Shown: one piece after another, positions 48,465 to 58,464 of the stretch
Position numbering within the stretch: position 1 is the stretch's first letter
Layout: each line of letters begins with the position of its first letter
Program-made: the position numbers and the translations under genes
Assembly: GCF_009755605.1 (NCBI RefSeq)
Contig: NZ_WPNZ01000022.1
Span: 99,522-163,521 of the forward strand
Reading direction: 5' to 3'
From: Streptomyces typhae
GTDB lineage: Bacteria > Actinomycetota > Actinomycetes > Streptomycetales > Streptomycetaceae
Length of the DNA stretch: 64,000 nt
The notes under the pieces: model-generated
What the model was told of the DNA's origin: nothing
The model's database searches: none
The model's input: only the letters and a program-made list of their open reading frames with translations

Positions 48465-51400
48465 CGCGAGCGATGCGCTCCCCCGCCTCGCCGTCCGACA
48501 CCCCGCCCCCCGCACCGCCTTGTGCCACGCCGCCCGACCACCCGCGGGCCACCCTGCCCGACCTGCTCCTGCACAACGCCCGCACCCACCCGGACAGGAC
48601 CGCGCTCAGCGACGGGACCCGCACCCTCGACCACCGCGGGCTCGACGCCGTCGCCGCCCACGTCGCGGCCCGCCTCGCCGCCCTCGACGCCGTGCGCGGC
48701 GACCGGGTGGCGCTGCTCGGCCCGCGGGACGCCCGCATGGTCGCGCTGCTGCACGGCGTGCTGCGGGCGGGAGCCACCGCCGTCCTGGTCGACCCGGAGT
48801 GGAGCCCCCGCGACGTCCACCGGCGCCTGGACGCCGTCAAGGTGCGCCACGTCCTCAGCACCACCGCCGACCTGCGCGCACCCGAGCCGTACGGCACCGC
48901 GTACGTGGACGTCGACGCGCTGCCCGCGCTCCCAGCGACCGCACCGGCACCGGCACCGCCCTGCGCGCCGGACGACCTCGCCTACCTGTCCTTCACCTCC
49001 GGGTCCAGCGGGGAGCCCAAGGCCGTCGCGGTCACCCACGCCAACGCGGTGCACTACGCGCTCGCCCTGCGCGACAGGCTCGGCCTCACCGGGGCGGACG
49101 CGCCGTGCGTCGCCCACGTCACCACCCTGGCCGCCGACCTCGGGCACACCTCGTGGCTGCTCGCCCTCGCGACCGGGGGCTCGGTGCACGTCGTGCCCGA
49201 CGCGCGGACGCGCGACCCGGAGGCGTTCTGGGCCTGTCTGCGCGCGGCCGGGGTGAGTGTGCTCAAGACGACGCCCTCGCATCTGACGGCCCTCCTCGCG
49301 GGCCGGCCCGCGGACGCGCCCGCCCTCGACACGATCCTGCTGGGCGGGGAGGCGCTGCCCCGGTCGCTTGCGGCGGGACTGCTCGACGACGGGATCGCCG
49401 CCCGCGTCGCCAACCACTACGGGCCGACCGAGACCACCGTCGGCGCCACCTGCTTCCTCGCCGCCACCGCTGCCGAACTGCCCGCCGACGAGCCCACCGT
49501 GCCCATCGGCACCGCGATCGGCGACGTCGAACTGCGGCTGGTGCCCGACGTCCCCGGCGCCGCGGAGGGCGAGCTGTACATCGGCGGCCGGGGCGTGAGC
49601 GCCGGGTACTACGGCCGCCCGTACGAGACATCGCGCCGCTTCGTCGCCCACGAGGGGCGGCGGATGTACCGCACGGGCGACGTGTGCCGCCGCCGGGCGG
49701 ACGGCGCTCTCGTCTTCGTCGGCCGCTCGGACCGCCAGGTCAAGGTGCGGGGCTTCCGCGTCGACCCCGCCGAGATCGAGCGGGCCATCGAGGAGTTCCC
49801 CGGCGTCGGCCAGGGCGCGGTGATCGTGCGCGCGACCCCGGCGGGCAGTCAGCTCCTGGCCGCCGTGCGGCTGGCCGCCGGGCGCGACGAGGAGGACACG
49901 CTCGCCGCGCTCCGCACCCATCTGCACGACCGGTTACCGGGCTACTCCGTGCCGCAGCCCGTCCTCGCGCTGCCGGAGTTCCCCTTCGGCGCCAACGGCA
50001 AGCTGGACCGCGCGCGCCTGAGCGGCATCGTGTCCGGCCTCATCGAGTCCCGGGCCCGCACCGCCCGGCCCGAGCCGTCCGTCCCGCGGTCACCCGCGGA
50101 CCGCACCGCGGCGTCCCTGGCGCACGCCGTGTGCGAGCTGTGGGCGGACGCCCTCGGCCTGCCCGTGGTGGACCCGCACGCCGACGTCCTGAGCCTCGGC
50201 GGGGACTCGATCCTCGCGATGCGCACCGTCGCCTTCCTGCGCCGGCGCGGCCACCGCGTGGCGTTCGAGGACTTCTACGAGCATCCGACGCCCACGCGCC
50301 TCGCCGCGGTCGCCGCGTCGTCGCGGCGGCGCCCCCAGGCGCGTACGGGAACGACGGCCGCCGAGCCGCAGCATCCGGCCCCCGCCCAGCGGTGGCTGTT
50401 CCGGCAGCCCGTCGACGAGCCGCGGCACTGGAACCAGTCGGTGCTCCTGAGGTGCCGCGAGCGTGTGGACGCCGCCGCCCTGGCGCGGGCGGTCGAGGCC
50501 GTCCTGCACCGGCACACCGCGCTGCGCAGGCCCATCGGCCCCGGCGGCCCGGGACCGCTGCGCCCCGCGGGCGACCTGGACGCGGTGAGCCACTCGCGGG
50601 TGCGCAAGGAGGAGCCGCCGTCGGAGGTGGTCGGCGCGGTCTGTACCGAGCTGCACCGCTCCCTGGACCCGGAGGCCGGGCGCCTCCTTCGGGTGCACCT
50701 GTTCGGGGGCGGCCCCGGCGTCGACGACCGGATCGCGCTGATCGCCCATCACCTCGTGGTGGACGGCCTGTCCTGGCGCATCCTGCTCGACGACCTCGCC
50801 GCCGCCTACCGCGCCGAGTCGGCCGGGCGGCGGGCCGGACTCCCGCCGACCGCCGACTTCTACGCCTGGGCCGCGACCGCGCCCCGGGCCGGCGCCGCCA
50901 GGCCCGCTGTCGCGCCTCGGCTCCCGGTGGACGACGCCACGTCCGGCACCGAACCGGCGACCCTCGTCTGGAGCCTCGACGAGCGGGCGACGAGCCGCCT
51001 CGTCGAGCGCCACGGCCGTGCCCAGCGCCTGGAGGCCCTGCTGCTCGGCGCGTTCGCCGACGCCACCCTCGCCTGGAGCGGCCTGGGCAGCCTCGGCGTG
51101 GAGGTGGAGACCCACGGCCGCGGCACCGACGGCGCGGACGGGCAGTACCTGGACACGGTGGGCTGGTTCACCGCCGTCAAGTGGCTGGCCGTCGACGCCG
51201 GGGGCGGCACGGAGCGGGACGTGTCACTGATCGAGGACTTGGTGCGGCAGGCGCCCCAGCTCCCCATGGACGTCGAAGGGGCCCGCCCCGAGGCGGCGTT
51301 CAACTTCCTGGGCACGTTCCGGCTGCCCGACGAGCCCTCCCTCGACTGGACGGTCGCCGACGAGCAGGCGGGGGCGGCCCGCTGCAACACCGGGGACTCC

Positions 51401-52711
51401 CTCTACCGGCTGCGGCTCACCGCCCGGATCGTCGACGGCCGTCTGGTGACCGACCTGGTGTACGCCTGGCCCCGGCTCTCGCACGACAGCGCGGAGCGGA
51501 TCACCGGCGCGTTCTCCCGCCGGGTCGCCGCCGCCGCCGACGCCGAACCGCCGCCGTACGTCAGGGCGCCGGTGTCCACGTCGGGCCAGTTGCTGCACAC
51601 GGGCGTCATACCCTCGCGGGGCCACTGGAGCGTGGTGCGCGAGCCGGTCTCCGTGCTCCTGACCGGCGCGACCGGCTATCTGGGCGGCCACGTGCTCGAC
51701 GAGCTGGTCGGGCGCGGCGCCCACGTGACCTGTCTGGTGCGCGGCGCCGGTGACGCCGCGGCGGCGCGCCGCCTCGGGGGCGCCGACGTGGTCTCCGGGG
51801 ACATCACCGCCGAGGGCCTCGGCCTGACCCCGGCGGGGCTCGCACGGGCCCGCGAGGCCCAGGTCGTCGTGCACGCCGCCGCGGACGTCCGCCTGGTCGC
51901 CTCGCCCGCCGAGCTGGAGGACACCAACCACACCGCGGTACGGCGTCTGTTGTACTGGATCGACACCCACACCCCCGGGGCCCGCTTCCACCACGTCTCC
52001 ACGCTCGCCGTCTCGGGCGAGGTGGAGGGTCCGGCGCGTCGCTTCAGCGAGGCCGACCTGCGCATCGGGCAGGGCTTCCGCACCCCGTACGAGAAGGCGA
52101 AGTTCCACGCCGAGGAGACCGTGCGCGCCTGGGCCGCCGCCGGCCGGCACGCCTGTGTGCACCGCAGCGGCCACATCGCGGCGCACAGCCTGACCGGGGC
52201 GTTCCAGCGCAACGTCGCGGACAACCGGATCTATCAGACCGTGCGCGGCTACGTACTCGCCGGGGCCGCGCCGAGCCGCCCTTCGACCACGTTCGAGTTC
52301 TCCCACGTGGACACGGTGGCGGCGGGGATCGCGGCGCTCGCGGTCCACCCGTACGCGGCACCCGGCGTCTACCACGTCGAGTCGCCGCACACCGTCGCCC
52401 ACGACGAGCTGGTGGCGTGGATGGTCCGGCACGGCTACCCGGTCCGGCTCACGGACGACGCCACGTTCGCCGCGGCCCTGGCCCGCGCGGAGCGGCACCA
52501 TCCGACCGTGGCCCGGCTCGCCTCGACCTGGTCGCAGCTCGGCGACCGCAACGTCGTCGTCGACAGCGCGTGGACGCAGTCCGTCCTCGACCGGCTCGGG
52601 GTGCGGTTCACCGAACCGACTGCCGAGTGGTGGTCGGCCGCCCTGTCCTGGGCCGCCGACCAGGGCTTCCTGCCGCACCGCTCCCCGGTGCCCGCCGACC
52701 CGGCGCTGTGA
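48461..52711 (+). CDS. Monomodular NRPS: adenylation, carrier, epimerisation, thioester reductase
   Basis: A 1,416-residue NRPS. Adenylation domain (about 30-545): A3 LSFTSGSSGEPKAVAVTH, A5 NHYGPTETTVG, A8 GRSDRQVKVRGFRVDP, A10 PFGANGKLDRA; the A4 region reads AADLGHTS, unlike usual amino-acid domains, so the substrate was not predicted. Carrier domain with Ser583 in LGGDSI. Epimerisation domain (about 620-1030): HHLVVDGLSW, ETHGRG, DTVGWFT, FNFLGTF. Reductase domain (about 1060-1416): LLTGATGYLGG NADPH site and Tyr1210-x3-Lys1214. There is no condensation or thioesterase domain. The expected product is a D-configured aldehyde from one amino acid-like unit. ATG 48461 has CGGAGGT upstream. It overlaps the preceding gene by 4 nt. 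Confidence 0.9.
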   Translation: MTRAMRSPASPSDTPPPAPPCATPPDHPRATLPDLLLHNARTHPDRTALSDGTRTLDHRGLDAVAAHVAARLAALDAVRGDRVALLGPRDARMVALLHGVLRAGATAVLVDPEWSPRDVHRRLDAVKVRHVLSTTADLRAPEPYGTAYVDVDALPALPATAPAPAPPCAPDDLAYLSFTSGSSGEPKAVAVTHANAVHYALALRDRLGLTGADAPCVAHVTTLAADLGHTSWLLALATGGSVHVVPDARTRDPEAFWACLRAAGVSVLKTTPSHLTALLAGRPADAPALDTILLGGEALPRSLAAGLLDDGIAARVANHYGPTETTVGATCFLAATAAELPADEPTVPIGTAIGDVELRLVPDVPGAAEGELYIGGRGVSAGYYGRPYETSRRFVAHEGRRMYRTGDVCRRRADGALVFVGRSDRQVKVRGFRVDPAEIERAIEEFPGVGQGAVIVRATPAGSQLLAAVRLAAGRDEEDTLAALRTHLHDRLPGYSVPQPVLALPEFPFGANGKLDRARLSGIVSGLIESRARTARPEPSVPRSPADRTAASLAHAVCELWADALGLPVVDPHADVLSLGGDSILAMRTVAFLRRRGHRVAFEDFYEHPTPTRLAAVAASSRRRPQARTGTTAAEPQHPAPAQRWLFRQPVDEPRHWNQSVLLRCRERVDAAALARAVEAVLHRHTALRRPIGPGGPGPLRPAGDLDAVSHSRVRKEEPPSEVVGAVCTELHRSLDPEAGRLLRVHLFGGGPGVDDRIALIAHHLVVDGLSWRILLDDLAAAYRAESAGRRAGLPPTADFYAWAATAPRAGAARPAVAPRLPVDDATSGTEPATLVWSLDERATSRLVERHGRAQRLEALLLGAFADATLAWSGLGSLGVEVETHGRGTDGADGQYLDTVGWFTAVKWLAVDAGGGTERDVSLIEDLVRQAPQLPMDVEGARPEAAFNFLGTFRLPDEPSLDWTVADEQAGAARCNTGDSLYRLRLTARIVDGRLVTDLVYAWPRLSHDSAERITGAFSRRVAAAADAEPPPYVRAPVSTSGQLLHTGVIPSRGHWSVVREPVSVLLTGATGYLGGHVLDELVGRGAHVTCLVRGAGDAAAARRLGGADVVSGDITAEGLGLTPAGLARAREAQVVVHAAADVRLVASPAELEDTNHTAVRRLLYWIDTHTPGARFHHVSTLAVSGEVEGPARRFSEADLRIGQGFRTPYEKAKFHAEETVRAWAAAGRHACVHRSGHIAAHSLTGAFQRNVADNRIYQTVRGYVLAGAAPSRPSTTFEFSHVDTVAAGIAALAVHPYAAPGVYHVESPHTVAHDELVAWMVRHGYPVRLTDDATFAAALARAERHHPTVARLASTWSQLGDRNVVVDSAWTQSVLDRLGVRFTEPTAEWWSAALSWAADQGFLPHRSPVPADPAL

Positions 52712-52784
52712 CCGCGACCCGGCCGACGACTCCCACGACTTCCCGGCTCCCTCAGCTCCCCCCGATCTCCTAGGAAGTGACGCG

Positions 52785-54041
52785 ATGCCCCAGCTTTCCC
52801 CGGTGCTCAAGCAGGCCACGCCCGTGGTCGCCACCCGCGGTGAGGGGATGTACCTGTACGACGCCGACGACCGGCGCTATCTCGACTTCACCGCCGGCGT
52901 CGGCGTGACCAACACCGGCCACTGCCACCCGCGGGTCGTCGAGGCGGTGCGGCAGCAGGCGGGACAGCTCATCCACGGCCAGTACACGACCGTGCTGCAC
53001 GACGGTCTCCTCACCCTGACCGAGCGCCTGGGCGAGGTGCTGCCGGACGGCCTGGACTCGGTGTTCTACCTCAACTCCGGCAGCGAGGCCGTGGAGGCGG
53101 CCCTGCGCCTCGCCCGGCAGGCCACCGGCCGGCAGAACGTGATCGTGTTCGACGGCTCCTTCCACGGGCGCACCATGGGAGCGGCGGCCCTGACCACCGC
53201 GGGCACCCGCTTCCGCGCCGGGATCGGCCCGCTGATGCCGGGCGTCGCGGTGGCGCCGTTCCCGCACGCCTTCGGCCTCGGACTGAGCGAGGAGGCGGCC
53301 GTCGAGCACGCGCTGCGCGGCCTCGACCACGTCCTGGCCACGGTGAGCGCGCCCGCCGAGACCGCCGCGATCTTCGTCGAACCGGTCCTGGGCGAGGGCG
53401 GTTACGTGCCCGCGCCGCCCGGCTTCCTCGCGGGGCTGCGGGAGCGCGCGGACCGGCACGGGATGCTCCTCGTCCTCGACGAGATCCAGACCGGCTTCGG
53501 CCGCACCGGGCGGTTCTGGGCCCACCAGCACTCCGCCGGTGTCACACCGGACGTACTGATCACCGCCAAGGGCCTCGCCAGCGGCTTCCCGCTGTCGGCG
53601 ATCGCCGCGCCCGTCGAGCTGATGGGCCGCGCCTGGCCGGGGTCGCAGGGCGGGACCTACGGCGGCAACGCCGTGGCGTGCGCCGCCGCGCTCGCCACCC
53701 TCGACGTCATCGAGGACGAGGGCCTGGTGGCCAACGCCGCCGAGCAGGGCCGCCGCCTCGCCGACGGGCTGCGCAAGACCGCAGCCGACGTCCCGGCCAT
53801 CGCCGACGTCCGCGGCAGGGGCCTGATGCTGGCCAGCGAGTTCCGCGCGCCCGACGGCTCCCCGGACGCCGATCTCGCCCGGAGGGTGCAGGGCGCCGCC
53901 TCGGAGGCGGGACTCCTGCTGCTGACCTGCGGGGTGCACGGCAACGTCGTACGGATGATCCCGGCGCTCGTCGTCACCGCCGAGCAGGTCGACGAGGCCC
54001 TCGCGCTGTGGTCCACCGCCGTCGCCGAGGCGGTCCGGTGA
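52785..54041 (+). CDS. Class III PLP-dependent aminotransferase
   Basis: A 418-residue aminotransferase of the 4-aminobutyrate/acetylornithine type. The PLP lysine lies in ITAKGLASGFPLSA, with the preceding LLVLDEIQTGFGRTG (Asp and Gln contacts) and YLNSGSEAVEAALRLAR. It converts an aldehyde or keto group to an amine. Its place directly after the NRPS suggests that the reductively released aldehyde is aminated to a diamine or amino alcohol derivative. ATG 52785 has GGAAGTGA upstream. Confidence 0.92.
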   Translation: MPQLSPVLKQATPVVATRGEGMYLYDADDRRYLDFTAGVGVTNTGHCHPRVVEAVRQQAGQLIHGQYTTVLHDGLLTLTERLGEVLPDGLDSVFYLNSGSEAVEAALRLARQATGRQNVIVFDGSFHGRTMGAAALTTAGTRFRAGIGPLMPGVAVAPFPHAFGLGLSEEAAVEHALRGLDHVLATVSAPAETAAIFVEPVLGEGGYVPAPPGFLAGLRERADRHGMLLVLDEIQTGFGRTGRFWAHQHSAGVTPDVLITAKGLASGFPLSAIAAPVELMGRAWPGSQGGTYGGNAVACAAALATLDVIEDEGLVANAAEQGRRLADGLRKTAADVPAIADVRGRGLMLASEFRAPDGSPDADLARRVQGAASEAGLLLLTCGVHGNVVRMIPALVVTAEQVDEALALWSTAVAEAVR

Positions 54042-54098
54042 CCTCTCGCCGCAGGACCGCCCCCGTTCCGTACGCCTTCAGAAGGGACTGAACACGCC

Positions 54099-54938
54099 AT
54101 GACGGGAACCACGATCGACGACATCGGCTGGACCAGCGAGTACCTGGAGTCCGCACGCGACGTCTGGTCGCTGTCGGTCTCCGACGACGACCGGCGCCTG
54201 CTGTGGGCGGACTCGCTGGCGGGGCGCTGGGGCGCGGGCGGGGCGGCGTACACGGCCGTGCGCTCCTTCATCCGCAGCAGCCTCGACGCCGTGGGCTTCG
54301 TGAACGTACGCAACGTCATGTCCCCGGACGCCTCCGACGCCGACCTCATCACCGGTCTTTCCTTCGTCCTCGACGAGATCGGCGGGGCCATCCCGCAGAA
54401 CGCCCAGGGCGACCTGTGGACCGTCCTGCGCGACCGCGACGGCGACGGCAACACCGAGCTCGGCTTCCACTGCGACACCTGCGACCTGCTCGTCCTGCTG
54501 TGTCTGCGGCCGGCGGCGGACGGCGGCGGCATGACCAAGCTGGCCAGCGCCCGGCACGTGTACGACATCATCCAACGGGAGCGCCCGGACGTCCTCGCCC
54601 TGTTGCAGGAGGAGTGGCGCTTCGACCGCACCGGCCGCGCGGGCCAGCAGATCGTCACCACCCCCATCCTGTTCACCCAGGACGACGGGACGGTCGGCTG
54701 CTACTACCAGACCCGTACGGTACGGGCCTCGGCGCAGCTCGACGCCCGGCAGCTCGACGCACTCGACTACCTGGACGAGGTGCTCTACCGGCCGGAGATC
54801 GCCTTCGGCCTCAAGCTCGGCGCGGGCGATCTGCTGATGATCCGCAACAGCCGGGTGCTGCACGGGCGTTCCCCGTACGTGGACGTCCCCGGGCCTGAGG
54901 CCCGCCGGATCCTGCGCGCCTGGATGAACGAGCGGTGA
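54099..54938 (+). CDS. TauD/TfdA-like Fe(II)/2-oxoglutarate dioxygenase
   Basis: A 279-residue oxygenase. Iron ligands are His124-x-Asp126 in FHCDTCD and His255 in VLHGRSPY; Arg270 or Arg273 should bind 2-oxoglutarate. DLLMIRNSRVLHGR and the GGGMTKLASA segment fit the TauD family. It may hydroxylate an amino acid precursor or the product. ATG 54099 has AAGGGA about 14 nt upstream. Two different Fe/2OG enzymes in one locus suggest two separate oxidations. Confidence 0.87.
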   Translation: MTGTTIDDIGWTSEYLESARDVWSLSVSDDDRRLLWADSLAGRWGAGGAAYTAVRSFIRSSLDAVGFVNVRNVMSPDASDADLITGLSFVLDEIGGAIPQNAQGDLWTVLRDRDGDGNTELGFHCDTCDLLVLLCLRPAADGGGMTKLASARHVYDIIQRERPDVLALLQEEWRFDRTGRAGQQIVTTPILFTQDDGTVGCYYQTRTVRASAQLDARQLDALDYLDEVLYRPEIAFGLKLGAGDLLMIRNSRVLHGRSPYVDVPGPEARRILRAWMNER

Positions 54939-55693
54939 GCGGCGGCGAGGGGAGGATCGGGGTCGTCACGGGTGGCGGCAGCGGCCTCGGGCGTGCCGCC
55001 GCGCTCGCCCTGCTCGACCGGGGCTGGTCGCTTGCGCTCGCCGGGCGGCGCAAGCAGACCCTGGAGGAGACGGCGGCCCTCTCCGGTGCCGCCGCGGACC
55101 GGGTGATCGCGGTGCCCACCGACATCAGCGACCCGGACCAGGTCGCGGCCCTGTTCCGCACGGTCGGCGATCACTTCGGCCGGCTCGACCTGCTGTTCAA
55201 CAACGCGGGCGCGGCCGTCCCGCGCAGACCGGTCCCGGACGTGGCGCCCGCCGACTGGAACACCATCATCGCCACCACGGTCACCGGGACCTTCCTCTGC
55301 TCCCAGGAGGCGTTCCGGATGATGCGCGACCAGTCCCCGCAGGGCGGCCGCATCATCAACAACGGCGCCCCGTCCGCCTACGCGCCCCGCCCGCACGCCA
55401 TCGCCTACACCACGGCCAAGCACGCGGTGCTCGGCATCACCCGGGGCCTGTCCCTGGACGGCCGCCCCTACAACATCTCCTGCGGCCAGATCGACGTGGG
55501 CAACGTGACCCCGGTGGACGGCAGTCCGCAGCCGCCCTCGATGCAGGGTGACGGCACGATGGCCGTCGAGGCGACCATCCCGGTGGAGCGCTTCACCGAC
55601 GCGCTGCTGCTGATGGCGTCGATGCCGGCGGACACCAACGTGCAGTCCCTCACGGTGCTGCCCACGACCATGCCCTACATCGGGAGGGGGTGA
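54935..55693 (+). CDS. Short-chain dehydrogenase/reductase
   Basis: A 252-residue SDR. The nucleotide motif is TGGGSGLGRA, NNAG is present and the catalytic YTTAK follows a Ser in NGAPSAYAP. It oxidises or reduces an alcohol/carbonyl. The GTG start at 54935 overlaps the dioxygenase stop by 4 nt (GTGA), so translation is coupled. It could reduce a released aldehyde or act on a hydroxylated intermediate. Confidence 0.9.
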   Translation: MSGGEGRIGVVTGGGSGLGRAAALALLDRGWSLALAGRRKQTLEETAALSGAAADRVIAVPTDISDPDQVAALFRTVGDHFGRLDLLFNNAGAAVPRRPVPDVAPADWNTIIATTVTGTFLCSQEAFRMMRDQSPQGGRIINNGAPSAYAPRPHAIAYTTAKHAVLGITRGLSLDGRPYNISCGQIDVGNVTPVDGSPQPPSMQGDGTMAVEATIPVERFTDALLLMASMPADTNVQSLTVLPTTMPYIGRG

Positions 55694-55697
55694 CGCG

Positions 55698-56504
55698 ATG
55701 CTGGTCAGCGCCCGGTCCTTCGACGAATACCGGGCCATGTTCGCGCTCACGGACGACGATCTCGGACAGCGGATCCTCGACTGCCCCGGCGGGGCCGCGA
55801 GCTTCGTGGCCGAGGCCGGGGCACGGGGCGTCGACGCGGTCGCCGTCGATCCGCAGTACGGTCCTGAACGGGATGTGCTCGGCGCCCTCGCGCTGCGCGA
55901 GATCGAGCACAAACACGCGTACGTGGCCGACAACGCGGGGGGCTTCGTCTGGGACTGGTTCGGCAGCCCCGAGCGCTACACCCGGCTGCGGGCCGGGTCG
56001 GCGCGCGCCTTCACCGCCGACATCGCGGCCCGCCCCGACCGCTATGTCGCCGGGGCGCTGCCGCACCTGCCCTTCCCCGACCGCTCCTTCGACCTCGTCC
56101 TCAGTTCGCACCTGCTGTTCTCCTACGGGGCGCAGTTCGGCGAGGACTTCCATCTGAGCGCGCTGATAGAGCTGGTGCGGGTGGCACGCCGTGCGGTGCG
56201 CCTCTTCCCGGTGGTGCTGCACACGAGCGACCAGCGCTACCCGGCCCTGGACCGGCTGCGTGCCGAGCTGGCGGGTCTTGGCGTGCCCTCGCGCCTCGAC
56301 CGGGTCGGCTACGCGTTCCAGCCGGGCGGCGACGAGGTCCTCGTCCTCGACGCCACCGCCCCCGGACCGCTGCCCGCCACCCGTCCGGGCGGGGACGCCC
56401 GCGACCCGGTGCGGTGGCGGCATCTGGGGGCGGCGGCAGGGCCCGCGTCCGCGACGGGCGGGGCGGGCCCGGTGCAGCGCCCGCCCGGGGTCAGTGCGCG
56501 GTGA
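55698..56504 (+). CDS. Methyltransferase-like protein (SAM-binding fold)
   Basis: A 268-residue protein with a degenerate class I methyltransferase pattern: ILDCPGGAASFVAEAGARGV in place of motif I (DxGxGxG is not intact), VDAVAVDPQYG as motif post-I, and LPFPDRSFDLVLSSHLLFSYG as the later segment. It may still bind SAM or be a related fold. ATG 55698 follows the SDR stop by 4 nt and has GGGAGGGGG upstream. Its last 14 nt overlap the 3' end of the convergent kinase gene. It is the last gene of the NRPS locus. Confidence 0.72.
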   Translation: MLVSARSFDEYRAMFALTDDDLGQRILDCPGGAASFVAEAGARGVDAVAVDPQYGPERDVLGALALREIEHKHAYVADNAGGFVWDWFGSPERYTRLRAGSARAFTADIAARPDRYVAGALPHLPFPDRSFDLVLSSHLLFSYGAQFGEDFHLSALIELVRVARRAVRLFPVVLHTSDQRYPALDRLRAELAGLGVPSRLDRVGYAFQPGGDEVLVLDATAPGPLPATRPGGDARDPVRWRHLGAAAGPASATGGAGPVQRPPGVSAR

Positions 56505-58200
56505 TGTGCCCGGGTGCGGGGAGCCGGGTGGCCGTGGCCGGTTCGTGCACGTCGGCCAGCGCGGTGTAGAGCAGGGCCACCCCGAGGGCGCCGGGGTCGG
56601 GCACGCCGAGGGCGTGGTCGCCGACGTAGCTCGCCCGGCCCCGGCGCGCCCGCAGCGTGGCGGTGGCCAGGGCGCCGCGGACGGCGGCCTCCGCGGCGCA
56701 GGTGAGCGGCGCGTCGGCGGCCTCCGGGGGTGGCGAGGCGAGGGTGTCGGCGGCGGTGGCGAGGGCGTCGACGAGGGTGCAGTCGCCGGGTGCCGCGCCA
56801 CCGACCCGGCCGATCGCGGCGAGCGCGCCGGAGGTGGCGTCGGCGAGCCCCCGCAGCGTCGGCGCCCGGCCGTCGGCGGGCGAGACGGCGGCCAGGTGCT
56901 GGAAGAGCAGCCCGAACAGCGGGCCGCTGGTGCCGCCCACCTCGTCGAGGAAGACGTGGGCGAGCGCGGCCGTGCCCTCGACGCCGGTCTCGTCGGCGTG
57001 GCGGACGGCTCGACGGACGCCGCCCGCGAGGTTGTCGCCGAAGTCGCCGTCCCCGACGAGCTGGTCGAGCTTGGTGAGGTTGTCACGGACCTGCGTGACG
57101 ATCTCCGCGTACCGGTCGAGCACCGCACGGCTGCCGTGCTCGCGCCCGGCCGGTGCCGGAGCGGGCGCCGCCGGCTCCGCGGCCGGGCCGGGGGCCGCGG
57201 CGACGACACGCTCGGGGAAGGTCAGCGGGGTGTCCGTGTCGGCGTCCCACAGGTCCGTCCAGCCCTCTTCGAGCCGCGTCAGGGTGAGCGAGAAACCGGC
57301 CATGTCCAGGGCGGCGGTGTAGGTGCCCGGGACCACGAGGGCGGTGCGGACGCCGCGTTCGGCGAGCAGGTCCACGAGGAGGGCGCTGATGGCGTGCAGC
57401 TCCAGGCTGGTGGTGGCGCCCAGGCCGTTGACGAGGGCGAGCACCTCGTCGTGACCGGGAGGAAGCGCCGCGAGGAGTTCGTCCGCCATCTGGCGCACCA
57501 GGGTGTCGACGGGCGGGCGGGCCATGGTGCGGACACCGCGTTCGCCGTGGATGCCGACACCGTATTCGAGGATGCCCGCGGGCAGGTCGAAGGCGGGCAC
57601 GCCGGTCGTCGGCGAGGTCTGCGCGCGGGCGGCGACGGCGAGGCTGCGCGAGCGGGACACGATCCGGGAGCCGAGCGCGGCCAGTTCCTCCAGACCGGCG
57701 CCGCGGTCGGCGGCGGCGCCGAGCAGCTTCTCCACCACCACCGTGGCGGCGGTGCCGCGGCGGCCGGTCGCGCTGTCCGCGATGTCGGTGGCCAGGTCGT
57801 CGTCGACCAGGACCGACGCCACGGGAATGCCGTCGTGACGCAGGCGTTCGGCCGCGATCCCGAAGTTGATGACGTCACCGGTGTAGTTCTTCACGACGAG
57901 CAGGACGCCGTCCCGCTTGGCGGTCGCCCGGCCCGCCTCGTAGATCTGCCGGTTGTGCGGGGAGGCGAAGACCTGCCCCGGACACACCGCGTCGAGGCCG
58001 CCGTGCCCCAGCAGCCCGGTGTGCAGCGGCTCGTGCCCGGCCCCGCCGCCCGACACCAGGGCCACACGCCGGTCGGGGTGCGGTGAGCGCGCGGTCAGAT
58101 ACAGCGGGGTGTCGTGCACCGCGATCGTGTCCGGGTGGGTCAGGGCGAGGCCGCGGGCCGCGGTCGGCACCGCGTCGTTCTCCGGCAGGAAGTAGGTCAC
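56491..58200 (-). CDS. Fused DhaK-DhaL dihydroxyacetone kinase
   Basis: A 569-residue ATP-dependent dihydroxyacetone kinase-like protein. The N-terminal DhaK part (about 1-330) has ALVSGGGAGHEPLHTGLLG and a substrate-linking His in EYGVGIHGERG. After an Ala/Pro-rich linker (about 345-370) comes DhaL (about 380-569) with the ADP/Mg-binding GDGDFGDN and EVGGTSGPLFG motifs. It phosphorylates dihydroxyacetone or a related triose. GTG 58200 has GGAGG at 8 nt. It is a stand-alone gene, facing the NRPS locus. Confidence 0.92.
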   Translation of the reverse strand: MTYFLPENDAVPTAARGLALTHPDTIAVHDTPLYLTARSPHPDRRVALVSGGGAGHEPLHTGLLGHGGLDAVCPGQVFASPHNRQIYEAGRATAKRDGVLLVVKNYTGDVINFGIAAERLRHDGIPVASVLVDDDLATDIADSATGRRGTAATVVVEKLLGAAADRGAGLEELAALGSRIVSRSRSLAVAARAQTSPTTGVPAFDLPAGILEYGVGIHGERGVRTMARPPVDTLVRQMADELLAALPPGHDEVLALVNGLGATTSLELHAISALLVDLLAERGVRTALVVPGTYTAALDMAGFSLTLTRLEEGWTDLWDADTDTPLTFPERVVAAAPGPAAEPAAPAPAPAGREHGSRAVLDRYAEIVTQVRDNLTKLDQLVGDGDFGDNLAGGVRRAVRHADETGVEGTAALAHVFLDEVGGTSGPLFGLLFQHLAAVSPADGRAPTLRGLADATSGALAAIGRVGGAAPGDCTLVDALATAADTLASPPPEAADAPLTCAAEAAVRGALATATLRARRGRASYVGDHALGVPDPGALGVALLYTALADVHEPATATRLPAPGHITAH

Positions 58201-58464
58201 GGGATGAACCTCCAAGGGCGTACGGGCAGGGCGCATGCGGAATCACCCGGCGGTGCGGTGACCGCCCGGCCCGGCGCCGTTGCGGCCCCACCATGACCGC
58301 CGACGACCGGCCACCATCGGAACCCTACAGTTCCGGTACTCTCGGGTGCCGGTTCTCAGGCGCCGCCGCCCCGGTGCCACCTGCGTCCTTTCCACGGCCG
58401 TGACCAGCGCACTCGCCCGCTCCCCCACCTTGGCGCAGCGCTGAATTTACTGGAGCTTTGCCTT

